Of a stretch of DNA of 64,000 nucleotides, positions 8,113-16,373 are shown in pieces; within the stretch, counting starts at the first letter, position 1; each line of letters starts with the position of its first letter. The notes below the pieces were generated by a model. That model did not search any database and was not told the origin of the DNA. It saw only the letters and a program-made list of their open reading frames with translations. Source of the stretch: Eubacterium aggregans (GTDB taxonomy: Bacteria > Bacillota > Clostridia > Eubacteriales > Eubacteriaceae); assembly GCF_900107815.1 (NCBI RefSeq), contig NZ_FNRK01000011.1, positions 38,254-102,253 on the forward strand, in the 5' to 3' direction. The translations under genes and the position numbers were made by a program.

Positions 8113-9651
8113 ATGAAAAAAACAGTGATTGCCTACGATTTAGGAACCGGAGGGATTAAGGCCTCTCTCTATGCCTCTGACGGGGCACCCTTAGCCAGTA
8201 CCTTTAAAGCCTACGATACCACCTTTCCCGAAGAATCCCGCCACGAACAACGCCCCGAGGATTGGTGGGATGCGGTAGTGGCCACCTGCCAGGAGCTTAT
8301 CGCCACCAGTGGCGTCGATGTGGATACGATTGAAGCCCTGGCCATTTCGGGCCACAGCCTCGGCGTTGTTCCCATTGGCACAGATGGCCAGCTTTTAGCG
8401 GATACCACTCCCATTTGGTCCGATAAACGGGCCACCTGCCAGGCCAATCGTTTTTTTGAAAAAATCGATTATGAAGAATGGTATAACCGTACCGGCAGCG
8501 GCTTTCCCCGGGAATGCTACTCCCTTTTTAAAATCATGTGGTACCAGGAAGAGCAGCCCGAATTATTCGCCAAGGTCCATAAGATCATTGGAACCAAAGA
8601 TTATTGCAACTATCGTTTCACCGGACGGCTGTGTACCGATTATTCCTACGCCTCTGGCTGTGGTGCCTTCAACCTGAAGGCCTGGGACTATATCCCGGAA
8701 TATATGGCCGCCGCCGGTATCGACCCCAGCCTCTTCCCAGAAATTTTAGATTCAGACGCCGTTCTGGGAACCATTACTCCGGAGGCAGCGGCCCTTACCG
8801 GTCTGCCCACCACCGTCAAGGTGATTGCCGGCGGTGTTGATAACGCCTGTATGGCCCTGGGTGCCCGGGGAATAAAAGATGGTCGGATTTATACCTCCCT
8901 GGGAACCTCGGCCTGGATCGCCTTAACCTCCCAGGAACCCGTGGTGGATTTCAAATACAAGCCCTATGTCTTTGCCCATGCCATCAAGGGGATGTACGCC
9001 TCAGCAACGTGTATCTTCTCTGCAGGGAACAGCTACAAATGGGTTCGGGATACCCTCTGCCCGGATTTAAAGGCAGCCGAAGAGGCCGGTGGCCCCGATG
9101 CCTATATGGCCATGGATCAGCTGGCAGAAGCTTCTCCCATTGGGGCCAATAAGCTCCTCTTCAATCCCAGTCTGGCTGGGGGCTCCATGATCGAAGCCAG
9201 CGACGACATCGTCGGGGCCTACGCCGGACTCAAGCTTTCCACCACCCGGGCAGACCTGATTCGATCAGCCATGGAAGGTGTTGCCTTAAATCTGCGCATC
9301 GCCCTGGATATTCTGTGCGCCTACGGTGATGAAGCCCTCACCGAAATGCTCATTGTGGGTGGCGGCAGCAAAAGCCCGCTGTGGCGTCAGATCTTTGCCG
9401 ATGCCTACGGCCTGGATATCCTCAAAACAAGCGTGGATCAGGATGCTGCTTCCCTTGGGGCTGCTGCCCTGGCTTTTAAAGGCGTGGGTCTGTGGGAGGA
9501 TTACTCCCCCATCGATGGCCTCCATACCCTGGAAGCCCGAACACCAGTAAACTCCGAACACCAGAAACAATATGAAGCCCTGCTGCCAGTTTTTAAAACG
9601 GTTGCCCAGGCCATGGCCACTACAGGGGATGCTTTAAAGAATTTATCCTAA
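8113..9651 (+). CDS. FGGY-family carbohydrate kinase, xylulokinase-like
   Basis: A 512-residue sugar kinase. The N-terminal ATPase fold starts with AYDLGTGGIKASLY. The C-terminal FGGY half includes GVDNACMALG, the ADP-binding LIVGGGSKSPLWRQI segment and DQDAASLGAAALA. Length and motifs fit xylulokinase-type enzymes. It phosphorylates a sugar or polyol, giving the aldolase upstream its phosphate ester. RBS AATGGAGTG lies 12 bases after deoC. No transporter gene is linked, so the substrate may be made internally or imported by a system elsewhere. Confidence 0.9.
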   Translation: MKKTVIAYDLGTGGIKASLYASDGAPLASTFKAYDTTFPEESRHEQRPEDWWDAVVATCQELIATSGVDVDTIEALAISGHSLGVVPIGTDGQLLADTTPIWSDKRATCQANRFFEKIDYEEWYNRTGSGFPRECYSLFKIMWYQEEQPELFAKVHKIIGTKDYCNYRFTGRLCTDYSYASGCGAFNLKAWDYIPEYMAAAGIDPSLFPEILDSDAVLGTITPEAAALTGLPTTVKVIAGGVDNACMALGARGIKDGRIYTSLGTSAWIALTSQEPVVDFKYKPYVFAHAIKGMYASATCIFSAGNSYKWVRDTLCPDLKAAEEAGGPDAYMAMDQLAEASPIGANKLLFNPSLAGGSMIEASDDIVGAYAGLKLSTTRADLIRSAMEGVALNLRIALDILCAYGDEALTEMLIVGGGSKSPLWRQIFADAYGLDILKTSVDQDAASLGAAALAFKGVGLWEDYSPIDGLHTLEARTPVNSEHQKQYEALLPVFKTVAQAMATTGDALKNLS

Positions 9652-9702
9652 CCTGAAATCAGATAAATATACTCATGCTAAAGATATATTGTGGTGTCTT
9701 TT

Positions 9703-10746
9703 TTATTCCAGCCACAGGAGCTTCTCCGGCTGAATCCCAAGAGACACCGATTTTCCCAGGGATAAAGTAGACATATTGTTCTTTTCCATCGCCACCACCA
9801 AACGCCCCAGGCTCTTTCCATCCCCTTGGATACGGACGACAACATTGTCTTCAAAGGGCAGCTCAAGCAGGCACTCAATCCTTCCCTTTAGGCGGATGGA
9901 GGCCTCCAGGGGTTCATCCTGGGTCATAAGGATATCGTGGGCTCGAATGGCCAGGTGGGTACGCCCGGGTACCTGGGGTGAAAGACAAAACCCCCACTCC
10001 GGACAGGACATTTGCCCCTTACCATCTGGCTTTACTGCCGCGATGTTCTTACACCCGGTGATATTGGCCCCCGCCACGGTTACCGGGTCTTTAAAAACAG
10101 CCTCCTTGGTCCCCACCCGCTCCATGTGGCCCCGGCTGATAATCCCCATCCGGGAGCACAGACTGTACACCTCGTCCCGGTTGTGGGAGACAAAAAGCAT
10201 GGGGGTGTGGTATTTCTCAAAGATTTCCAGCATCTGGAGCTCCAGGGTCATTTTCAGGTTATGGTCCAGGGCGGAAAAGGGCTCATCCAGCAAAATCAGC
10301 TCTGGCTTAGCTGCCAGCATCCGGGCCAGAGCCACCCGCTGCTGCTGCCCACCGGAGAGCATCCGCGGGTATTTTTCTGCCAAGCCATCCAGGGCAAAAT
10401 CCCGAATAAAGTCCGCCACTAGGGCCTCCCGTTCATCCTTGGATAGTGCCACCCCGATGTTTTGGGCCACGGTCATATTGGGAAAAAGGGCGTACTGCTG
10501 GAAGAGGTAGCCCACCCGACGCTCCCGGGGGGGGAGATTAATCCCCTTCTGGGAATCGTAGAGCACCCGGCCATTTAAGCAGATGCGTCCCGAATCCGGC
10601 TTCTCAATGCCGGCAATACACTTAAGGGTCAGGCTCTTGCCGCAGCCGCTTTCCCCCAACACCGCAAAGATTTCCTCCCCGGTTTCAAAGGCGACCGCCA
10701 GGGTAAAATCTCCGAAGGTTTTAACAATATCTACGGATAAGCCCAT
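9703..10746 (-). CDS. modC: Molybdate ABC transporter ATP-binding protein
   Basis: A 347-residue ABC ATPase. It has Walker A GESGCGKS near residue 36, the Q-loop, signature LSGGQQQRVALARM, Walker B LILLDEPFSALD and the switch His in LFVSHNRDE. About 120 C-terminal residues form a TOBE/MOP-like domain (ANITGCKNIAAV), which binds oxyanion in ModC proteins. The start at 10746 follows GGAGGGG located in the end of modB; the modB stop and this start are one base apart. It energises molybdate import by ModB with ModA. The 3' end converges on the sugar kinase with no clear terminator. Confidence 0.92.
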   Translation of the reverse strand: MGLSVDIVKTFGDFTLAVAFETGEEIFAVLGESGCGKSLTLKCIAGIEKPDSGRICLNGRVLYDSQKGINLPPRERRVGYLFQQYALFPNMTVAQNIGVALSKDEREALVADFIRDFALDGLAEKYPRMLSGGQQQRVALARMLAAKPELILLDEPFSALDHNLKMTLELQMLEIFEKYHTPMLFVSHNRDEVYSLCSRMGIISRGHMERVGTKEAVFKDPVTVAGANITGCKNIAAVKPDGKGQMSCPEWGFCLSPQVPGRTHLAIRAHDILMTQDEPLEASIRLKGRIECLLELPFEDNVVVRIQGDGKSLGRLVVAMEKNNMSTLSLGKSVSLGIQPEKLLWLE

Positions 10747-10747
10747 T

Positions 10748-11419
10748 TTAGCCCCTCCTTCCATCCAGCCGACGCTGTCTGCCGTTGACCCAATTCATCC
10801 CCAGGATGGAAATCACGGAGATGGTCACAATGACTGCCACCCATTTGTAAGCTAAAACCCGATTGCCATTTTGCACGGCCGAGTACACCGCCACCGCCAC
10901 GGTCTGAGTCTTCCCAGGAATGTTCCCCGCCAGCATGATGGTGGCCCCAAATTCTCCCAATGCCCGGGCAAAGGCCAGGATGGTCCCTCCGACAATCCCC
11001 GGCAAACAGCTTGGAAAGACGATCTGCCAAAAGATCCGAATATCCGATAGTCCCAGGGTCTGCCCCGCATAGATGAGGGTTTCATCCATTTGCTCAAAGG
11101 CCCCCCGGGCGGTGCGGTACATCAGCGGAAAGGCCACCACCGTGGATGCCACCACCGTTCCCAGCCAGGTAAAGACCACCTGAATACCAATCTGGGACAG
11201 CCAGACCCCCACGCCACTGTTTTTCCCAAAGAGGACCAACAGAAAAAAACCCACCACAGTGGGGGGGAGTACCAGGGGCAGGGTGAAGAGGGCATCAAAC
11301 AACCCCGATCCCCGCTTCAATCCAACCACCTTCCAGGCGGCCAGGGTCCCCAGCAAAAAGGTAAGGCCCGTGGCAATGAAGGCCGTTTTTAATGATAACA
11401 ATAAGGGTGACCAATCCAT
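10748..11419 (-). CDS. modB: Molybdate ABC transporter permease
   Basis: A 223-residue membrane protein with about five to six transmembrane segments. The cytoplasmic EAA loop ends in ARALGEFGATIML, the hallmark of ModB/CysT permeases. It couples to ModC and receives molybdate from ModA. The start at 11419 has AAAGGAG upstream; the frame stays open 138 bases further into the intergenic region, but that extension is not membrane-like and has no RBS. Unusually, 469 bases separate it from modA upstream. Confidence 0.93.
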   Translation of the reverse strand: MDWSPLLLSLKTAFIATGLTFLLGTLAAWKVVGLKRGSGLFDALFTLPLVLPPTVVGFFLLVLFGKNSGVGVWLSQIGIQVVFTWLGTVVASTVVAFPLMYRTARGAFEQMDETLIYAGQTLGLSDIRIFWQIVFPSCLPGIVGGTILAFARALGEFGATIMLAGNIPGKTQTVAVAVYSAVQNGNRVLAYKWVAVIVTISVISILGMNWVNGRQRRLDGRRG

Positions 11420-11459
11420 GGTTGCTCCTTTCGAGGTGCGAAAATTTGAGGGGGGTGCT

Positions 11460-11611
11460 GTTCGTCCGCTGATTTTTGTGGAAACGGGGCGGCTGTTCGC
11501 AGTAGGTATCACAATCACACTCCCGCTCGTCGTACAGGCTGCGCCTGTTCGCCTCAAGGTCGTGATGCCTGAGATACCTTCTGCGGACAGCCTGGGTAAG
11601 CTGGGACGAAC
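11460..11611. repeat. 152-bp imperfect palindrome in the modA-modB gap
   Basis: Outer arms GTTCGTCC (11460-11467) and GGACGAAC (11604-11611) are followed inward by a 20-base arm (11491-11510) matching 11573-11592 with one or two mismatches (GGCTGTTCGCAG against CTGCGGACAGCC). The tip contains ACAGG...CCTGT. As RNA it would fold into one long hairpin. Its sequence differs from the neighbouring 184-bp element, and no second copy was found in the window. Confidence 0.75.
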
Positions 11612-11645
11612 CTAAATGTATGGGGGGCTCAATACTCCGTTACCC

Positions 11646-11829
11646 GGCGGTGTCCAAAAACAAAGGAGGGGCGGACATATCTTTCGCGTAAGTCTGCATT
11701 GGGGCGAACGGGCATGTGTTCGAAAATGCGAAGCCGTTTCGGTAACACACCCCGTCCGAATCCACGGGCAGACGGAGCGAAAGCATATGTCCGGCACTCC
11801 GGGGCTTGCTGAGGGCAATCCCCACCGCC
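11646..11829 (+). repeat. 184-bp palindromic element, copy A (mod operon)
   Basis: One of three related elements (others 45187-45370 and 45571-45756). Terminal inverted repeats are GGCGGTG and CACCGCC. Inside, CGGACATAT pairs with ATATGTCCG, CTTTCGC with GCGAAAG, GTCTGC with GCAGAC, and a central TGTGTTCG pairs with CGGTAACACA. Compared with the other copies, both arms change together, so base pairing is kept. It sits in the modA-modB intercistronic space. No clear target-site duplication is visible. Confidence 0.85.
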
Positions 11830-11888
11830 CCGCGAACAGCCGTGCTATTGCCACTAATTACAGCGGATGAATGGCTCCAACCTACTGC

Positions 11889-12680
11889 TTATTTCTCCGA
11901 GTAAATCGTAAAGCCGTACTTAGTCAGAATATCCTGGGCATCCTTCGTCTTTAAAAACTCCGTAAAAGCCTTGGCCGCATCCTTTTGGGTGGAAGCCTTC
12001 ACAATCCCCATGGGATAGATAACCGGGTCGCAGCTCCCTTCTGGGGCTTCGGTAATGACAGTCACATTATCTTCAATAGCCGCATCCGTTGCGTAAACCA
12101 CACCGCATTCCGCATTGCCTGTGGCCACCCAATCCAGGACCTGACGGACATTGGTGGCCAGATTTGCTTTAGCTTTTACGACATCCCAAATCCCCAAATT
12201 CGTAAAGATGGTTTCAGTATACTGCCCCACCGGCACATCTTCATTCCCAATGGCAATCATTTTCACCTTATCGGTTCCCACATCCTCAAAGGATTGAATA
12301 TCCAGGGTGGAATCCTTCCCTTTAATGAGGACAACCTTGTTTTCCAGAAGCTTGGCAATGGAATCGGAATCCATGAGACCCGCATCATTCAAGGTGTTCA
12401 TCTGCTTCATGGCTGCCGATACGAAAACATCGGCATTGGCGCCTTCTTTGATCTGTTTTGCCAGGGTTCCCGAGGAATCAAAGCTGAAATTCACCTTGAC
12501 ATCCGCATATTGTTCATTGAATTTCGTGGCAATTTCAGTAAAGGCATCCGTTAAGCTGGCCGCCGCCATAACCGTAATTTCACCGGTCTGATCACTGGTC
12601 TTTGCCTTGGAACTACAGCCTGCCAATACGCACACCATAGCCAGAATGGCCACCATTGCCAATATGATTCTCTTCTTCAT
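11889..12680 (-). CDS. modA: Molybdate-binding lipoprotein
   Basis: A 263-residue substrate-binding protein. The N-terminus is a lipoprotein signal (about 20 residues, lipobox LAGC with Cys22), so it is anchored on the outer face of the membrane. The ModA features are MAAASLTDAFTEIATKF, FSFDSSGTLAKQI and NADVFVSAA in the oxyanion site, and later RQVLDWVATGNAECGVVYATDA. It delivers molybdate to ModBC. GGAGAAAAACA precedes the ATG. It follows a MOSC gene and is separated from modB by two long palindromic elements, which could let modA be expressed above modBC. Confidence 0.94.
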   Translation of the reverse strand: MKKRIILAMVAILAMVCVLAGCSSKAKTSDQTGEITVMAAASLTDAFTEIATKFNEQYADVKVNFSFDSSGTLAKQIKEGANADVFVSAAMKQMNTLNDAGLMDSDSIAKLLENKVVLIKGKDSTLDIQSFEDVGTDKVKMIAIGNEDVPVGQYTETIFTNLGIWDVVKAKANLATNVRQVLDWVATGNAECGVVYATDAAIEDNVTVITEAPEGSCDPVIYPMGIVKASTQKDAAKAFTEFLKTKDAQDILTKYGFTIYSEK

Positions 12681-12738
12681 TGTTTTTCTCCATTCATTTC
12701 AGTTGTACCGCTTAGATCTCAAAATCTTCCAACGTCCC

Positions 12739-13182
12739 TTACTTTGCCACCGCCTCTATCCGCTCGATGGTGTCCCCCACGGCAATTTCCCCACCGTGGA
12801 TGACCTTGGCAAACACGCCTTGGGTGGGCATAATGCAAGTTCCCATTTTTTTATGGATTTCACAATGGTTATGGCATTCCTTGCCGATCTGGGTCATTTC
12901 CAGAATCACCTCACCACAAACAAAACGGGTCCCCACGGGCAGGGTACTGAAATCAAAACCCTCTACTACCAGGTTTTCCCCAAAGGCACCGTCCACCACA
13001 TCCGCCCCCTGGGCATTAAAGGCCGCAATCCGCTCATAGGACAGCAGACTGACCTGCCGATGCCAATTGCCGGCGTGGGCATCCCCTTCGATGCCATGAT
13101 CCACCCGAAAGGTCGCCTTTCCCTGGTTTTTCTTCTGAATCCCCTTCCGCTCACTGGTGCAAACCGCTCGTACAATTCCCAT
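12739..13182 (-). CDS. MOSC-domain protein (first copy)
   Basis: A 147-residue single MOSC domain. The domain appears in molybdenum cofactor sulfurases and small stand-alone proteins that carry sulfur or cofactor on a conserved Cys. Here CHNHC and GTCIMPTQGVFAKVIHGG carry the family pattern. The start at 13182 is preferred because GGAGG is seven bases ahead; an ATG two codons earlier abuts the RBS. It lies 2 bases after the moaA stop and 58 bases before modA, so it forms one operon with them. A second MOSC protein stands in the same position before the tungstate transporter. Confidence 0.88.
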   Translation of the reverse strand: MGIVRAVCTSERKGIQKKNQGKATFRVDHGIEGDAHAGNWHRQVSLLSYERIAAFNAQGADVVDGAFGENLVVEGFDFSTLPVGTRFVCGEVILEMTQIGKECHNHCEIHKKMGTCIMPTQGVFAKVIHGGEIAVGDTIERIEAVAK

Positions 13183-13184
13183 GA

Positions 13185-14156
13185 TCATCCTCCTATTCCC
13201 ACCATCCGGCGGGTTTCTTCATCCGCCTGGCCCTGGATTTCAAATCCGTGGCGCAGGGGTTTGTTTAAAATAGCTGTCGCTAAAGTCTGGGTGAGGGCCC
13301 CATCGTCCCCACCGTCACGCAGCAGCTTCCGCAAATCCACATGCCCTGCCCGATTGAGGCAAAGCTTCAAAATCCCATCCGAGGTGACGCGCACCCGATT
13401 GCAGGTCTCACAAAATTCATGGCTGACTGCACTGATGATGCCGATCCGCCCTAAATATCCCGGAATTTTAAAGTACTGGGCCGGGCCATTCCCCAGCTGC
13501 TCTGACACTGCCATGAGATTGGGATGCTTTCCCTTGAGCATCGCCATGACCGTATCCCCGGTACAGCCGCTGTAATCCCTGCCCATGCCGATGGGCATCA
13601 TCTCAATATACCGCACGTGTACCGGCCAAAACCGGGCCAGATCGGCAATCCCCAGCCAGTCCTCCCGGTTCTGGGGCATCAGTACGGTATTGGTTTTTAC
13701 CCGAATGCCCGCATCCACGGCTTTTTCCAGGGACTGCAGGACCCGATCCAGGCCATCCCGTTTGGTAATCTTCTGGAACCGCTCCCGATCCAGGGTATCC
13801 AGGCTGATATTAATGCCATCAATCCCTATTTCCTTCAGGGCTTCCACATACTGGCCCAGGACATATCCATTGGTGGTCAGGGTGACCTGTTCCACCCCGG
13901 AGAGGGCCTTCATCCGAGCCAGGAGGTCCACGGCACCCTTACGCACCAGGGGCTCTCCTCCGGTTACTTTAAACCGGGTAATCCCCAGGGCTACCGCACT
14001 GCGGCAGATCCGAAGGATTTCATCAAAGGTGAGTACCTCATCGTGGGTGATGGGTGTCACCCCATCCTCCGGCATACAATACACACATCGAAAATCGCAG
14101 CGATCCGTAATGGATAGGCGCATATAGTCGATGTGACGTCCGTGCTGATCCTTCAT
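13185..14156 (-). CDS. moaA: GTP 3',8-cyclase (molybdenum cofactor step 1)
   Basis: A 323-residue radical SAM enzyme that turns GTP into the 3',8-cyclic intermediate used by MoaC. The N-terminal [4Fe-4S] motif is DRCDFRCVYCMP, TGGEPLVRKG follows, and the second cluster ligands are in CETCNRVRVTSDGILKLCL. The protein ends in GG, the conserved tail that reaches into the active site. The start at 14156 places MRLSITDRCDF at the usual position; the frame is open further upstream into the preceding gene but non-homologous. The RBS is weak (AGGATTGGTGA), consistent with translational coupling to the MoeA-like gene 13 bases upstream. Confidence 0.95.
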   Translation of the reverse strand: MKDQHGRHIDYMRLSITDRCDFRCVYCMPEDGVTPITHDEVLTFDEILRICRSAVALGITRFKVTGGEPLVRKGAVDLLARMKALSGVEQVTLTTNGYVLGQYVEALKEIGIDGINISLDTLDRERFQKITKRDGLDRVLQSLEKAVDAGIRVKTNTVLMPQNREDWLGIADLARFWPVHVRYIEMMPIGMGRDYSGCTGDTVMAMLKGKHPNLMAVSEQLGNGPAQYFKIPGYLGRIGIISAVSHEFCETCNRVRVTSDGILKLCLNRAGHVDLRKLLRDGGDDGALTQTLATAILNKPLRHGFEIQGQADEETRRMVGIGG

Positions 14157-14169
14157 CGCATCACCAATC

Positions 14170-15189
14170 CTAGTGGCCAAAGCCGCAATTGGGGAAGGTA
14201 CACACATCGCAGAGGAGACACAGCCCTCCTTCTCCCAGGCGGATGAAATCCTCAGCTGCAAGAACATCATCGGCTAAAATTCGGGGCAGCACCAAATCGA
14301 AGATGGTGCGTCTGGCGTACATCACACAGCCCGGCAGGCCCATGATGGGCACCCCAGCTTTGGTATAAGCCAGCATGAACATGGCCCCCGGCAGCACTGG
14401 CGCCCCATAGGTAATAATGTCCGCTCCGGTATTTTTAATGGCCAGGGGGGTCCGATCGTCGGGGTCCACACTCATGCCCCCGGTACAGATAATCATTTCA
14501 CAGCCCCTTTTGAGCATCCCCTGGATGGCCTCTGTAATGGTCTTGGGATCGTCACCGCTTAAAACATGCTCATCCATGGACAGTCCGTATTCTAAGAGCT
14601 TATCCACAATAACCGGGGTAAAGGAATCCTCAATGCGTCCCTTGGAGACCTCGCTGCCTGTGGTAATGACCCCAACCTTCTTCTTTTCAAAAGGAACAAC
14701 CTGGAAAATAGGGGATTCCCCCGCCACCCTCTGGGCCGCTTCCATCTTATCCCGGGCAATGACCAGGGGGATGATCCGGGTTCCGGCAATTTTATCCCCA
14801 GCCCGGACCGGAAAATCCCCATGTCGGCTGGCAATCATCATCTCACCCAGCCCATTGACTGCAACCAATGCCTCCCGATTGATCTTAAGCAGTCCATCCC
14901 GGTCTGCAATCAATTCGATTTTCCCTTCCTTCACCTCAGTGGGGTGCATTCCTTCCCCCTGGCAAATTTTGCGCAGGACCTCCGCCCCATCGTTTTCGTG
15001 AAGCATGGTTTCATCCGCTTCCCAAACGTAGAGATTTTCCTTCCCCACGGAAAGCAGCACGGGGATGTCCTCTTTTGTGACCACGTGGCCCTTGCGAAAC
15101 ACCGCATCCTTCGTCACACCCTTAATAATCTGGGTGATATCATGGCAGAGCACGTGCCCCACCGCATCCTCAGTTCGAATACTTTTCAT
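14170..15189 (-). CDS. MoeA/CinA-like molybdopterin-binding protein with Cys-rich tail
   Basis: A 339-residue protein. The centre (about 175-320) is a MoCF-biosynthesis/molybdopterin-binding domain with VGVITTGSEV and IICTGGMSVDPDD. The N-terminal 150 residues resemble the SAF/MoeA-type region. The C-terminus has LCLLCDVCTFPNCGFGH, a four-cysteine cluster that could bind metal. Such proteins are found beside XdhC in Clostridia with molybdenum hydroxylases; their exact reaction is not settled. It lies between xdhC and moaA in one operon. Confidence is high for the family and low for the activity. Confidence 0.8.
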   Translation of the reverse strand: MKSIRTEDAVGHVLCHDITQIIKGVTKDAVFRKGHVVTKEDIPVLLSVGKENLYVWEADETMLHENDGAEVLRKICQGEGMHPTEVKEGKIELIADRDGLLKINREALVAVNGLGEMMIASRHGDFPVRAGDKIAGTRIIPLVIARDKMEAAQRVAGESPIFQVVPFEKKKVGVITTGSEVSKGRIEDSFTPVIVDKLLEYGLSMDEHVLSGDDPKTITEAIQGMLKRGCEMIICTGGMSVDPDDRTPLAIKNTGADIITYGAPVLPGAMFMLAYTKAGVPIMGLPGCVMYARRTIFDLVLPRILADDVLAAEDFIRLGEGGLCLLCDVCTFPNCGFGH

Positions 15190-15243
15190 CTTCCACTCCT
15201 CTATCTACAATTCTTTAATGCTTATCTGCAATCCAAGGATGCC

Positions 15244-16263
15244 TTAGGCTCTGGCCTTTCCAGCCCGATAGGCGATGAGCTCTCCGGCAATACTAATGGC
15301 GATTTCATCCGGGGTTTCTGCCCCGATATCCAGCCCGATGGGATTATGGATTCGGGCGATATCCCTGTCCCCAAAGCCCGCAGCCCGCAGCTTCTCATGG
15401 GTTTTCGCAATCTTCCGGCGACTGCCAATCAACCCGATATAGGTGACCGGCGTGCGCAGCACCTGTTCTAACACCGCATAGTCTGCCATATGGCCCCGGG
15501 TCATAATAATGGCATAGTCCGATGCCTCCAGGGTAATCTTATCTGCAATTTCCTCAAAGCTGCCCTGGATAGTGGCCATGGCCCCGGGAAATAAATTCAA
15601 ATCACAAAACCGCTCCCGATCCTCGTAGACCACGGGCACAAATCCGATTTTTGCAATGACAGGAACCAAGGCTTGGGAAACATGCCCCCCACCAAAGAGA
15701 TAGGCCCGACCCTTCCGGGATAGGGGCTCAATATAATGTCTGATTTTCCCCGGAATATACAGGGAGCCGGAGCCAAACCAGTTGCCGGAGTCCTCCAGGG
15801 CGATGCCCTGACCAAAGGCCAGCCCCCCATCGGCGTAAATCCCCATGGACCCCTGACCATCTTCGGCAATTTCCGTAATCAGCCAGGCATCCTCATTGGC
15901 GTCCACCTTCCGGGCCGCGGCCCGGGCAAAGGCCAGGGCCTGGGGATCATCGCTGGCAAAATATTGGAAATACACGGTGGTATTCCCACCGCAGATCATC
16001 CCAAGATCGGCCTTGGCGCTGTCGGATAAATCAAATTGCTCCACAAAGGAGCCCTTATCCTGATGGACCCGGGTTGCCAACTCCACCGCCCGATGCTCCA
16101 CAGCACCACCACCAATGGTACCCGTGGCACTGCCATCGGCCAAAACCATCATCTTCGCACCGGCTCCCCGGGGGGTCGATCCGCTGGCGGCCACAACGCT
16201 GCACAGCACCACATCCTGTCTCTTTTCCAGGAAATCACAAAGGGCTTTTATCGTATTTCTCAT
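15244..16263 (-). CDS. xdhC: XdhC/CoxI-family molybdenum enzyme maturation factor
   Basis: A 339-residue protein. The N-terminal XdhC_CoxI segment is SVVAASGSTPRGAGAKMMV with GTIGGGAVE, and the C-terminal Rossmann domain starts with AYLFGGGHVSQAL. XdhC binds molybdenum cofactor, promotes its sulfuration and hands it to xanthine-dehydrogenase-type enzymes. No molybdenum hydroxylase subunit is in the window, so the client is elsewhere. The gene precedes the MoeA-like gene by 54 bases on the same strand. Confidence 0.9.
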   Translation of the reverse strand: MRNTIKALCDFLEKRQDVVLCSVVAASGSTPRGAGAKMMVLADGSATGTIGGGAVEHRAVELATRVHQDKGSFVEQFDLSDSAKADLGMICGGNTTVYFQYFASDDPQALAFARAAARKVDANEDAWLITEIAEDGQGSMGIYADGGLAFGQGIALEDSGNWFGSGSLYIPGKIRHYIEPLSRKGRAYLFGGGHVSQALVPVIAKIGFVPVVYEDRERFCDLNLFPGAMATIQGSFEEIADKITLEASDYAIIMTRGHMADYAVLEQVLRTPVTYIGLIGSRRKIAKTHEKLRAAGFGDRDIARIHNPIGLDIGAETPDEIAISIAGELIAYRAGKARA

Positions 16264-16373
16264 TTTCTCCTACCTTTTCATTTTTATCAATTTTAACGAA
16301 TTATTTTTTAAAGCAACTCGAAACCGTAACCTTACCACCGAATTCTTTTTTCAAGACACTCGATGGTAAAAAT

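Larger units (their letters stand above)
11420..11888. other. 469-base gap between modA and modB filled by two long palindromes
   Basis: No credible gene lies here. The gap is occupied by two separate long inverted-repeat elements (11460-11611 and 11646-11829). Short reading frames across them arise from the repeats on both strands and have no ribosome binding sites. ModB keeps its own RBS at the left edge. Confidence 0.8.

Noticed and set aside
11487..11829. Moco riboswitch in the modA-modB gap
   Set aside because: The CTCCGAG and GACTGGCAACAGCC blocks seen at 57168-57273 are absent; the near-perfect palindromic design is different.
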